Counted from the stretch's first letter, positions 1 to 5,874 are shown. The stretch: DNA of 12,733 bases from Spirochaetaceae bacterium (GCA_003554375.1 PWGF01000351.1:1-12733), one strand, 5' to 3'. Notes: a model not told the origin generated them from the sequence alone. Translations and numbers: made by a program.

Positions 1-1
1 G

Positions 2-289
2 CCGGGTGGCGGCGGCGCCCGCGGTGGCGGCGGCGCCCCGGGTGGTGGCCGCGAACGCCTCGGCGACCCCTCCGACAGCAATGAGGAGCTCCGCCGGAGC
101 GTTCTTACCGGCGACGACCTTCCCCATCCGTTCTCCATTCGTGACCTCCGCTCACTCTTCCCGCATCTCTCGGACGAACGAATCCGCACCGTTCTTCGAT
201 CGCTCAAGCATGAAGGGCGTATCGAGTCCCAAGGACGAGGGCCGAAGGCACGCTGGTACCGCATTGCTGACGGCGATAACTCCGGTTGA
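2..289 (+). CDS. 3' end of a gene: Gly-rich linker plus C-terminal winged-helix domain (5' end outside window)
   Basis: The reading frame is open from the window edge (first full codon at 2) to TGA at 287-289, giving the last 95 residues. The visible part starts with a Gly/Ala/Pro/Arg linker built from an 18-bp tandem repeat. A compact helix-turn-helix/winged-helix unit of about 45 residues follows, beginning FSIRDLRSLFPHLS, with a recognition-type helix RIRTVLRSLK and a wing containing GRGPKARWYRI. Such wings close many proteins that need a DNA-binding or regulatory tail, including Fic-family AMPylases and AlbA/AAA_4-type proteins, but the diagnostic N-terminal part is missing, so I assign no function. 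Codon use (strong G/C at third positions) fits the real genes of the window, whereas the overlapping frame that starts at 6 gives a low-complexity Ala/Pro/Ser product. The frame is well supported; the function is unknown. Confidence 0.72.
   Translation, partial: PGGGGARGGGGAPGGGRERLGDPSDSNEELRRSVLTGDDLPHPFSIRDLRSLFPHLSDERIRTVLRSLKHEGRIESQGRGPKARWYRIADGDNSG
5..50 (+). repeat. 18-bp tandem repeat encoding the Gly-rich linker
   Basis: The unit starting GGTGGCGGCGGCGCC recurs at 5 and 23, with a degenerate third copy at 41. The period is 18 bp (six codons), so copy-number changes would lengthen or shorten the linker (GGGGAR / GGGGAP / GGGRER) without breaking the frame. Confidence 0.75.
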
Positions 290-407
290 GCGTGCGGCGG
301 CCGGGCGAATCTTCGGAGACGGATGGAACGATCCGCGAAAATCGTCCATAATCATGCAACCGGAAGATATCGAGAGCGACTTTGCGCCGCCGGTATTCTC
401 TAGTGAA

Positions 408-413
408 TATAGT
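408..413 (+). promoter_or_regulatory. possible -10 element for the GNAT gene at 493
   Basis: TATAGT (5 of 6 to the sigma-70 -10 consensus) lies in an otherwise gene-free gap (290-492), about 80 nt before the GTG start of the acetyltransferase. I find no convincing -35 at 16-18 nt upstream, so this is only a suggestion. The gap also contains an isolated TGCAACC at 355-361 without the partner element seen elsewhere in the window. Confidence 0.25.
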
Positions 414-492
414 TGGAGCGTCGCCGAGCAAAGGCTGCCACAGGGGCGCGGTGCGACCGTGCCGCGCTCGCCCGGGGGAGAGGAGAACGCAC

Positions 493-1017
493 GTGGAAAT
501 CGTCCGTGGTTATGAGGAGAAGCTTCAGGAAGGGATCGAGGAGATCTTCTGGCTGACCGCGCAGCAGAGCGAGTTTGAAAGCGCGGAGGAGCGGAAGAGC
601 TACTACCGGCGGTGGGCCGGCTCGTATTTGGACCAGTACCCGCAATGGGTGTACACGGCCCAGGAGGACGGGCGAGTCCTGGGGTATCTGCTCGGATGTC
701 CCGATAGCTATGAAGCGCTCAAAACGCTCGACTTTCCCGGCTTGCAGATTTTCCAGGAGCACTTCGAGCAATACCCGGCACACCTTCATATCAACGTCCA
801 TCCTGAAGGCCAAGGGAAAGGTATCGGAAAGAAACTTATCGAAGCGTACTGTGCCGATCTTGCCCGAGCAGGTATTCCCGGCGTGCATCTGATTACCTCG
901 ACCACGGCAAAAAATCCCGGCTTCTACCGGCGAGTCGGCTTCAGTTTCGAGCGAAAAGCCTCGTCGGACGCCGACACTGCGCTCTTCATGGGGCGTGAGC
1001 TGCAAACGGACGGTTGA
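493..1017 (+). CDS. GNAT family N-acetyltransferase
   Basis: A 174-residue protein of the GCN5-related acetyltransferase fold, which moves an acetyl group from acetyl-CoA to an amine; the substrate cannot be told from sequence. The acetyl-CoA-binding motif A is clear at residues 106-112 (GQGKGIG) after the beta-4 strand HLHINVHPE. The C-terminal motif with N141, F144 and Y145 (KNPGFYRRVGF) is typical of the fold. I choose GTG at 493 because AGGAG at 481-485 sits 7 nt upstream and the fold begins right there; the frame stays open further upstream to 382, but that extension has no ribosome site and reads as non-coding. The gene is followed after 36 nt by the truncated asparaginase gene. The protein is probably cytoplasmic: no signal peptide or membrane segment is visible. 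Confidence 0.9.
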   Translation: MEIVRGYEEKLQEGIEEIFWLTAQQSEFESAEERKSYYRRWAGSYLDQYPQWVYTAQEDGRVLGYLLGCPDSYEALKTLDFPGLQIFQEHFEQYPAHLHINVHPEGQGKGIGKKLIEAYCADLARAGIPGVHLITSTTAKNPGFYRRVGFSFERKASSDADTALFMGRELQTDG

Positions 1018-1053
1018 TGCGCGGCCGCGCTCAGCCTACTATTCGATGTATCT

Positions 1054-1650
1054 ATGCACCTCTCGCTACGGACATGGGGCCCCAACCGGCTCGCGGTGCT
1101 TACGAGTCTTCTCTTCGTTGGCCTTCTCTTACTTGGAACCACGCCGCCTACACCTGCGGACCCATCCAAGCCGGTAGCCATTGCCGTGCACGGCGGCGCC
1201 GGAGCGGCCACGCCGGACGTGATGGGCGAGCAGCGCGCGGCAGCGTATCGCACAGCGCTCCGTGAGGCCCTCGAGCAGGGCCACGAGCTCCTGACACAAG
1301 GAGCCGAGGCAACGGAGGCCGTCACCGCGGCAGTGAAATCGATGGAGGACAATCCGCTCTTCAACGCCGGACGGGGAGCCGTCCGCACGGCTGCCGGCGA
1401 AGTCGAGCTCGAAGCATCGATCATGGCCGGCGACAGGCGCCAAGCGGGGGCCGTTGCGGCGCTGCAGCGCCTCAGAAGTCCAGTGCGTGCGGCCCGCCTG
1501 ACCATGGAAGAGTCGGAGCACGTCATGCTTGCGGGCCCGGGCGCCGAGTCCTTTGCCGAGGAAGCCGGACTCGAGCCCGCTTACCGTCCTCCGCGCTCGC
1601 TCCGAGCGTCGCCTCCGAGCCACCGCACCGCGTTCACAATGACCCGCTGA
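1054..1650 (+). pseudogene. truncated exported isoaspartyl peptidase / L-asparaginase (Ntn-hydrolase, alpha-subunit part only)
   Basis: The first ~175 codons match the N-terminal half of plant-type (IaaA-like) isoaspartyl peptidases/asparaginases. The hallmarks are VAIAVHGGAGA, the NPLFNAGRGAV segment, a following ELEASIMAGD and the AGAVAAL stretch. A hydrophobic stretch (LAVLTSLLFVGLLLLG, residues 13-28) before the domain indicates export. Family members are about 300 residues and mature by self-cleavage before a threonine nucleophile in a conserved G-T-V-G motif. Here homology stops near residue 175 (after AEEAGLE), and the remaining ~22 codons are antisense to the end of the convergent thuA gene, so the nucleophile and entire beta subunit are missing. 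The product cannot be an active hydrolase. No ribosome site precedes ATG 1054, which adds doubt about expression. A remnant left by deletion or rearrangement is the simplest reading. Confidence 0.8.
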
Positions 1651-2282
1651 ACCTCCGGGTTGTGGTAGGAACGGTTCGTCTCGTGTCCCGGACGGAAGTA
1701 GAAGACGCGCCCCCTGCCCCGCTTGAAGACGCATCCGCTTCGGAACACCTCGCCGCCTTCGAACCAGCTGACGAGGATGAGCTCATCGGGAGGCGGAATG
1801 TCGAACGGCTCGCCGTACATCTCCTCCTCGGGCAGCTCGATGTACTCACCAAGGCCCGAGACGATCGGATGAGCGGGGTCCACCACCCACAAACGCTCGG
1901 TCTCGTCCGCCTCTCGCCATTTCAGCGTGCAGGAGGTCCCCATCAGCCGGCGGAATATGCGCGAGTAGTGCCCCGAGTGGAGCACCACAAGCCCCATTCC
2001 CCGGAGGACCGCCTCCTGAACACGGGTTACGACCTCCTCCGACACCTCCTCATGCGCACGGTGCCCCCACCAGATGAGAACGTCCGTCTCGGCCAGCACC
2101 GCCTCCGTAAGGCCGTGCTCCGGCTCAGAAAGCGTTGCAGTGCCCACCCGTACCCCGCCGGCACGCCGGAGGAAACCGGCGATCGTCTCATGGATCCCGT
2201 CCGGGTAGATCGCGCGCACCCGTTCGTCTTCTCGCTCGTGCCGAAACTCGTTCCACACCGTTACGCCGATTTCGCTTCCCAT
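1581..2282 (-). CDS. thuA: ThuA-like trehalose-utilisation protein
   Basis: A 233-residue protein with the full ThuA (class-I glutamine-amidotransferase-like fold) pattern. Visible segments are VTVWNEFRHE at the N-terminus, YPDGIHETIAGFL, the SEPEHGLTE segment, DVLIWWGHRAHEEVS, GLVVLHSGHYS, LMGTSCTLKWREADE, EEMYGEPFDIP, SWFEGGEVFRSGC and FYFRPGHETNRSYHNP near the end. ThuA proteins were named for a disaccharide utilisation locus in rhizobia; the biochemical role has since been linked to keto-sugar handling and is not settled for this subfamily. The ATG at 2282 has AAGGAG 7 nt upstream, lying inside the 3' end of the GNAT gene. The two genes overlap by 22 nt and are surely co-transcribed. The gene looks complete, ending a few residues past the usual C-terminus (NAVRWLGG), and its 3' end overlaps the read-through tail of the broken asparaginase gene. 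Confidence 0.92.
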   Translation of the reverse strand: MGSEIGVTVWNEFRHEREDERVRAIYPDGIHETIAGFLRRAGGVRVGTATLSEPEHGLTEAVLAETDVLIWWGHRAHEEVSEEVVTRVQEAVLRGMGLVVLHSGHYSRIFRRLMGTSCTLKWREADETERLWVVDPAHPIVSGLGEYIELPEEEMYGEPFDIPPPDELILVSWFEGGEVFRSGCVFKRGRGRVFYFRPGHETNRSYHNPEVQRVIVNAVRWLGGDARSERGGR

Positions 2283-2953
2283 CGCTGTGCTCCTTCGCCC
2301 TTCCGGGGCCGGAACTCCTCACTCCGAGGCAAGAACATATGATACGCCGTGAGGCCCTCGGCCTCCCGCGCATCGACCAACTCATACCCCGCCTTTTCGT
2401 AGATCCGAACGTTTCGCTCGTCCCCGGTATAGAGGTAGATACCCGAGGTGTCCGGCGCGGAAAACGCCCTCTCCCGGGCGTATCGCAAGAGTTTCGATCC
2501 GATCCCCTTGCCCTGATGCCCAGGAACAACGCCGATCACCTCGAGGAACCAGTACTGTCGGGGCAAGGTCCGCGGCGGCTTCGCGGCCTGCGCGAGTCGT
2601 CGCGCCGCCCGGCGGTGGCGCAGGAGGTACGGAATGGCTGCCGCAGCCGTCCGTATAAGCGACGGGAGCGCCGACCCCAGCGCCCAAGGCGATGTCCGGC
2701 TATCCGGGGCTCTCAGCGCCATCATGCCCACAACGTGCCCGTCCTCGACCGCCGCGTAGATCGGCATCCCCGAGCGAACGTGGACTTCGAACATTCGACG
2801 GCACATCTCCACGTACCGCGCCCGCTGTCGCTCGCCGAAGATGCCCATCCAGGTCCGGGTAAACCCCTCGCTGCGAAACGCCTCCACAAAGACCTCCGTC
2901 ACCTGCGGCAGCATCGCACGACTCACCGGCACGATCTCGATTTCACGCTCCAC
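2261..2953 (-). CDS. GNAT family N-acetyltransferase, upstream partner of thuA
   Basis: A 230-residue acetyl-CoA-dependent N-acetyltransferase. The motif A region WFLEVIGVVPGHQGKGIG lies at residues 135-152, followed by KLLRYARERA; the C-terminal part IYLYTGDERNVRIYEKAGYE (172-191) is the usual end of the fold. An Arg/Ala-rich insertion (about 95-130) separates strands 3 and 4, as in several larger GNAT subfamilies. I prefer GTG 2953 over the further upstream GTG 2977 because GGAGG lies 6 nt before 2953. It overlaps thuA by 22 nt, so the two are translationally coupled; a small-molecule or sugar-derivative substrate connected to ThuA is possible but is inference. The tail after residue 210 is charged and probably disordered. 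No signal peptide is seen. Confidence 0.88.
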   Translation of the reverse strand: MEREIEIVPVSRAMLPQVTEVFVEAFRSEGFTRTWMGIFGERQRARYVEMCRRMFEVHVRSGMPIYAAVEDGHVVGMMALRAPDSRTSPWALGSALPSLIRTAAAAIPYLLRHRRAARRLAQAAKPPRTLPRQYWFLEVIGVVPGHQGKGIGSKLLRYARERAFSAPDTSGIYLYTGDERNVRIYEKAGYELVDAREAEGLTAYHMFLPRSEEFRPRKGEGAQRWEAKSA

Positions 2954-2999
2954 GCTATCCCTCCGGGTTGTGTCCACCCACGGTTCTTCTCAGCCGGTA

Positions 3000-3028
3000 A
3001 GGCTACAATGGCCGGCGGCTGACCTCAA
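3000..3028 (-). promoter_or_regulatory. possible sigma-70-type promoter for the GNAT-thuA operon
   Basis: On the minus strand TTGAGG (3028-3023) and TAGCCT (3005-3000) are separated by 17 nt and lie 46 nt before the GTG start at 2953. The -35 is reasonable and the -10 weak (3 of 6), so this is a tentative call based on position and spacing. Confidence 0.35.
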
Positions 3029-3197
3029 GCGTGTAAGGAGGAATCACGCCTATCCGCAGCTTGCCCCCTGGGCCCACGATAGGCCGGGAGCGTCTGGGGC
3101 GAAATTAAGTGTCGATCCAACACGAGCCTGAATTATGCCGGCTCGGAGCGTGTTGTGGTTTCAGAGATGGACTGGAACGGCGGATTCACGCAATTGG

Positions 3198-3225
3198 AAA
3201 AGCCCGGCCCCGAGTGGGGCCGGGC
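3198..3225 (-). terminator. Rho-independent terminator of the DUF4382 lipoprotein gene
   Basis: A perfect 10-bp GC stem (GCCCGGCCCC / GGGGCCGGGC) with a 4-nt loop at 3202-3225 is followed, on the minus strand, by TTTT (3201-3198). It lies about 80 nt after the stop codon at 3305. No T-run exists on the plus-strand side, so it works in the minus direction. Confidence 0.85.
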
Positions 3226-3229
3226 GGCA

Positions 3230-3298
3230 GTGGGATAGGGGGAACCTCCGGCGTGGGGTGCTCGCCGGCGATGTCCCCGGGGGGAGGGGTTATCCCAC
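3230..3298. repeat. nested inverted repeats between the stop codon and the terminator
   Basis: The outer arms GTGGGATA (3230-3237) and TATCCCAC (3291-3298) are a perfect 8-bp inverted repeat. They enclose a second hairpin CCGGCG / CGCCGG (3248-3253 and 3263-3268, 9-nt loop). Together with the terminator at 3198 this makes the 3' untranslated region of the DUF4382 transcript highly structured. The stretch 2978-3304 holds no gene that I can support. Confidence 0.6.
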
Positions 3299-3304
3299 CG
3301 CAAA

Positions 3305-4204
3305 CTAGTCGAAACTGATGTCGATTCCCGAGGTCGTCTCGCCCGCGTCTACCTGGACGGATTCTTCACGTACCGGATCGCCTTCGAGCTCGCCCTCGTT
3401 AAACTGAGCCGCCACGAGCGTATACTCACCCTCAGCGAGGAACGGCAGGACATAGCCTCCGTTGTCGTTCACCACGCCGCTCGTCACCGCGTTCGGGAAC
3501 CAGGTGTCGTCGTCGTTCTCCGGAGCCTCGGCTTCCGATTCGTCATATTCTCCTTCCTCGTAGGCGAAAACCACCACGTTGTCGGCCTCGTCCGAGACTC
3601 CACTCACGCTTCCTTCGATCTCGCCCGCTTGATCGTTCACGACGAGCCGGAGGACAGGCTTCAGGATGTACTCGTCTTGTGCTCCGAGCTTGACGACCGC
3701 GCGGCGGACGTCGAAGTCGGCAGTGACTTCCACATCGCCGTTCTGCGGAACATCGAAGTTGCCGACCGCTTTGTAACCGGTCTGCGCACCGCTCGGAATG
3801 AAGAGGGGCTTCTCGGTTCCGTCAGCAAACTCGATGTACGATCCGGGATTTTCCGGCGTTCCACCGTTCTCGACGTCTTCCCCGTCGATCATAAATCTGA
3901 TCTGAGTGTACCGGCCTGCTTCCAGGCTGAACTCGCCCAAGAGCGCCGACTCGCCTTCGGTAAGCTCCAACAGGTTATAAGAGTCCGGCTCGAAATCCTC
4001 GAGCTCGATCCATTGTCCGTCACGATGAACCGCGATGTCGGTCACCGTGATGTGAACGCCCTCGACCTGCTCGCCTTCTATCAGCGGAGCGTCGGTCAGG
4101 TTGAGCTTGAGCACGCCGCTATCACCGAAGAAGTCGCATCCTACCGCAAGCACCGAGATCCCTACGATCAGCGCCGCTCCTGCTATGAACGCTCGATGTC
4201 TCAT
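3305..4204 (-). CDS. DUF4382 domain lipoprotein with C-terminal beta-sandwich
   Basis: A 299-residue protein. The N-terminus (MRHRAFIAGAALIVGISVLAV) is a lipoprotein signal with Cys23; the box reads LAVGC, looser than the classical L-A/S-G/A-C, as often seen in spirochaetes. Residues ~30-190 show the DUF4382 pattern: LKLNLTDAP, EGVHITVTDIAVHRDGQW, YNLLELTEGESALLGEFSL, the AGRYTQIRFMIDG segment, the IPSGAQTGYKAVGNFDV segment and a closing YILKPVLRLVV. A second domain (~200-299) starts GEIEGSVSG and resembles carboxypeptidase-regulatory/transthyretin-like beta-sandwiches, with an acidic insertion (EGEYDESEAEAPENDDD). The start is ATG 4204, with GAGGAGG ending 5 nt before it; the frame stays open well upstream of 4204 but that extension is antisense to the sigma gene and unlikely. 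It is expressed divergently from the sigma gene from a TGCAACC-N16-GGTAGA promoter. The role of DUF4382 is unknown; surface or periplasmic anchoring is inferred. Confidence 0.9.
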   Translation of the reverse strand: MRHRAFIAGAALIVGISVLAVGCDFFGDSGVLKLNLTDAPLIEGEQVEGVHITVTDIAVHRDGQWIELEDFEPDSYNLLELTEGESALLGEFSLEAGRYTQIRFMIDGEDVENGGTPENPGSYIEFADGTEKPLFIPSGAQTGYKAVGNFDVPQNGDVEVTADFDVRRAVVKLGAQDEYILKPVLRLVVNDQAGEIEGSVSGVSDEADNVVVFAYEEGEYDESEAEAPENDDDTWFPNAVTSGVVNDNGGYVLPFLAEGEYTLVAAQFNEGELEGDPVREESVQVDAGETTSGIDISFD

Positions 4205-4246
4205 ACAAACCTCCTCAAGGTTGTCTGTTTTGTGTTGCCACTCCCC

Positions 4247-4275
4247 TCTACCCGGTCGCACTCTCTCCGGTTGCA
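4247..4275 (-). promoter_or_regulatory. predicted ECF-sigma promoter A (DUF4382 lipoprotein)
   Basis: On the minus strand TGCAACC (4275-4269), 16 nt, then GGTAGA (4252-4247); the ATG follows after 42 nt. The element is identical in both boxes and in spacing to sites at 8980-9008 and 5041-5069, and differs by one base from the site at 8424-8452. The half-site architecture is that of ECF sigma promoters. Confidence 0.8.
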
Positions 4276-4284
4276 CGTGCGGTG

Positions 4285-4384
4285 GGAATCTCCGCCGGCG
4301 GATTTCCGGACACGGCGAGCTGCGCCCGGACACGTCCGGAGCCGACACGGGGATAGCAAGCGGACGCTCCTTGAGGCGCGCCTC
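4285..4384. promoter_or_regulatory. cluster of palindromes and direct repeats in the divergent region before the sigma gene
   Basis: The gap between the divergent DUF4382 and sigma genes (4205-4486) contains several symmetrical motifs. TCCGCCGGCGGA is a 12-bp palindrome (4291-4302) flanked by GGAA and TTCC. CCGGACACG occurs twice exactly 20 bp apart (4306 and 4326), the second copy forming CCGGAC-AC-GTCCGG. GAGGCGCGCCTC is a perfect palindrome at 4373-4384. They could be operators for a regulator of the sigma gene, which itself lacks the ECF-type promoter. No protein is assigned. Confidence 0.4.
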
Positions 4385-4486
4385 CCCCGAACACGCTGGG
4401 AGCCGACCTTTGGCGCGGATGCTCGTCGAAGAAGCGGTTCCGGTCACCCTCTGGAAAGTCGCGGCGCCAAGCGATAGGTTGAAAGC

Positions 4487-5068
4487 GTGGAGTCTGAGAA
4501 GCTCGACGAAAGATCGGAGGCCAACGCTATCGAGGCTGCTCGCGCCGGCGACCCGCGTGCGTTCGAGCCCCTGGTGCGTGCGCATGCCGACCGTATCCGG
4601 GCACTCTGCCGCAGCCGCTGCCCCAACGAGAGCGAGGCGGAGGACGCGCTCCAAGAGATCTTTCTGCGGGCGTACCGCTCGCTTGCCGGCTTCAACTCCG
4701 ACGGTTCTTTCGGGGCGTGGCTGTACGGCATCGCGGTAAACCACCTCCGAAGCCGCTACGCGCGGCTCGCCCGTCGTCAGGAGCACGAAGGGGCGTTCGA
4801 GTTCGAAGCTCCGGCCCATGCCCCGGGGCCGGCGGAGGAAACCGAGCGGGCCGAGACCGAAGACGAGGTGCGCGCTGCGATCGCTGAGCTCTCCGAGAGC
4901 ATCCGGACGGTTGTGGAGCTCTACTACCTCAAGGAGCGCTCGGTGAAGGAGATCGCCGGTGAGCTCAACATCAGCGTGGAGAACGTGAAGTCAAAGCTCC
5001 ACCGCGGGCGGAAGCACCTCCGGCGAATTCTTACCCGGAATGCAACCGAACGGCCGGAGAAACGGTAG
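4487..5068 (+). CDS. ECF-subfamily RNA polymerase sigma factor
   Basis: A 193-residue sigma-70-family factor of the extracytoplasmic-function type, having only regions 2 and 4. Region 2 spans about residues 23-95, with AFEPLVRAHADRIRALC and EAEDALQEIFLRAYRSL (core binding and -10 recognition) followed by FGAWLYGIAVNHLRSRYAR. An acidic Pro/Ala-rich linker (about 100-128) follows. Region 4 at about 130-185 contains the helix-turn-helix VKEIAGELNISVENVKSKLHRG that reads the -35 box. The only sensible start is GTG 4487, with a weak AGG 8 nt upstream. The stop codon TAG (5066-5068) lies within the -10 box of the promoter driving the next gene, and the TGCAACC -35 is read as codons for its C-terminal NATE. 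It is most likely controlled by the CBM48 membrane protein encoded next, and likely responsible for the four matching promoters in this window. The exact ECF group is not determinable here. Confidence 0.93.
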   Translation: MESEKLDERSEANAIEAARAGDPRAFEPLVRAHADRIRALCRSRCPNESEAEDALQEIFLRAYRSLAGFNSDGSFGAWLYGIAVNHLRSRYARLARRQEHEGAFEFEAPAHAPGPAEETERAETEDEVRAAIAELSESIRTVVELYYLKERSVKEIAGELNISVENVKSKLHRGRKHLRRILTRNATERPEKR

Positions 5069-5069
5069 A
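5041..5069 (+). promoter_or_regulatory. predicted ECF-sigma promoter D (CBM48 membrane protein), inside the sigma gene
   Basis: TGCAACC (5041-5047), 16 nt, GGTAGA (5064-5069), then 26 nt to the ATG at 5096. The whole element lies in the last nine codons of the sigma gene and its -10 box contains the sigma stop codon TAG. It would let the sigma factor raise expression of its presumed regulator independently of its own gene. Confidence 0.8.
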
Positions 5070-5095
5070 AGGAACTAGAACGAGGGGACGTTTCT

Positions 5096-5815
5096 ATGAA
5101 CGATCGCAGAACCTTCAAACGGATCGTAGACCGGTGGGAACGGACGGGCTCGGTGAGCGAGCCGGAGCTGCGCCGGCTCGAGGAAGCTGTAGAGCGCGGT
5201 GTTTCGGAAGCTGTGCGGTACCGGAGCCTCATCCCCCTCATGAAACGCGATCTCCGCGAGAGAAGCGCCGAGGCAGTGCTTGGCGCAATCGAACACCAGA
5301 CGGTGCACCCGACAGCGGAATCCGGCGCTATGCCGAGCGGCGGCCCCGCCGAGCATGAGCCCCGCCTTGGGCGTGACCGCCTTCCGCGCGTAGCGGTGGC
5401 CGCCGGCGCTGCGGTTCTCCTGATTGCTGTTGCACTCTCCAGCTATGTGGTGGGATACCGACGGGGAGCGCAGGAAGCCGGCCCCGTTGCGGAGATGGAA
5501 GAGCCCGCCGGCGAGGTCGGGGCCGAGCCGGCGGCGGTTACCCCGGAAGATGCAGTGACGGTCCACTTCCGCGTGGTCATGCCGGAGGCATCGGAGGTGA
5601 GCGTGGTGGGAGACTTCAACGACTGGGATCCCGAGGTAACGCCAATGTCTCCCCGCGCGGATGGCGAGATCTGGACGGCAACACTTGAGTTGCAGCAGGG
5701 ACGGTCGTACACGTACAATTTCATGGTAGATGACGACTATCTCATCCCGGATCCGGCAGCGGAACGGGTCATTCGAGACTCGTTCGGCGGCAAGAAGTCG
5801 GTTATGAGCCTGTGA
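5096..5815 (+). CDS. membrane protein with C-terminal glycogen-binding (CBM48/AMPK-beta-type) domain, putative anti-sigma factor
   Basis: A 239-residue protein in three parts. The N-terminal ~95 residues are soluble, charged and helical (KRIVDRWERTGSVSEPELRRLEEAVERG) and would face the cytoplasm. One membrane helix lies at about 98-120 (VAVAAGAAVLLIAVALSSYVVG), followed by a Glu/Pro/Ala-rich linker. Residues ~153-239 form an early-set/CBM48 domain with the signature VSVVGDFNDWDPE and WTATLELQQGRSYTYNFMVD, best known from AMPK beta subunits and glycogen-branching enzymes. The gene follows the ECF gene by 27 nt and has GAGGGG 8 nt before ATG 5096. Size, topology and position are those of a transmembrane anti-sigma factor, although no zinc-binding HxxxCxxC is present. 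A periplasmic glucan- or sugar-sensing role is an inference; the domain may equally serve only as a protein-interaction module. Confidence 0.85.
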   Translation: MNDRRTFKRIVDRWERTGSVSEPELRRLEEAVERGVSEAVRYRSLIPLMKRDLRERSAEAVLGAIEHQTVHPTAESGAMPSGGPAEHEPRLGRDRLPRVAVAAGAAVLLIAVALSSYVVGYRRGAQEAGPVAEMEEPAGEVGAEPAAVTPEDAVTVHFRVVMPEASEVSVVGDFNDWDPEVTPMSPRADGEIWTATLELQQGRSYTYNFMVDDDYLIPDPAAERVIRDSFGGKKSVMSL

Positions 5816-5865
5816 TGTAGGAGTAGCGATCCAAAAGTCGTGATCTAGGAATCGTGATCTAGGAG
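5812..5865 (+). repeat. three copies of GTGATSTAGGAR carrying stop and ribosome-binding signals
   Basis: GTGATGTAGGAG (5812-5823), GTGATCTAGGAA (5840-5851) and GTGATCTAGGAG (5854-5865) are near-identical; the last two lie in a 14-bp tandem array (TCGTGATCTAGGA at 5838 and 5852). The first copy contains the TGA stop of the CBM48 gene, and the last supplies the AGGAG ribosome site (5861-5865) 9 nt before the GTG start at 5875. Confidence 0.75.
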
Positions 5866-5874
5866 TCAAAGAGC

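Noticed and set aside
355..361. A fifth TGCAACC upstream of the GNAT gene at 493
   Set aside because: At the required 16-nt spacing the bases are GACTTT, not GGTAGW, and the next GGTA is 29 nt away. It is a lone half-site, not a promoter of the set.
6..515. 169-codon open frame at the window start
   Set aside because: It gives an Ala/Pro/Ser low-complexity product overlapping the better frame 2-289 (winged helix) and the GNAT start.
1662..3022. Plus-strand open frames at 1662-2342 and 2135-3022
   Set aside because: They are antisense to thuA and the GNAT gene, which have clear family signatures and ribosome sites.
3109..3318. Small plus-strand frame between the GNAT operon and the DUF4382 gene
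   Set aside because: It runs straight through the terminator and nested inverted repeats, has no ribosome site and is Gly/Pro-rich.
4205..4819. N-terminal extension of the DUF4382 protein (open frame up to 4819)
   Set aside because: It is antisense to the sigma gene and would bury the lipoprotein signal in the middle of the protein. ATG 4204 has a strong ribosome site.
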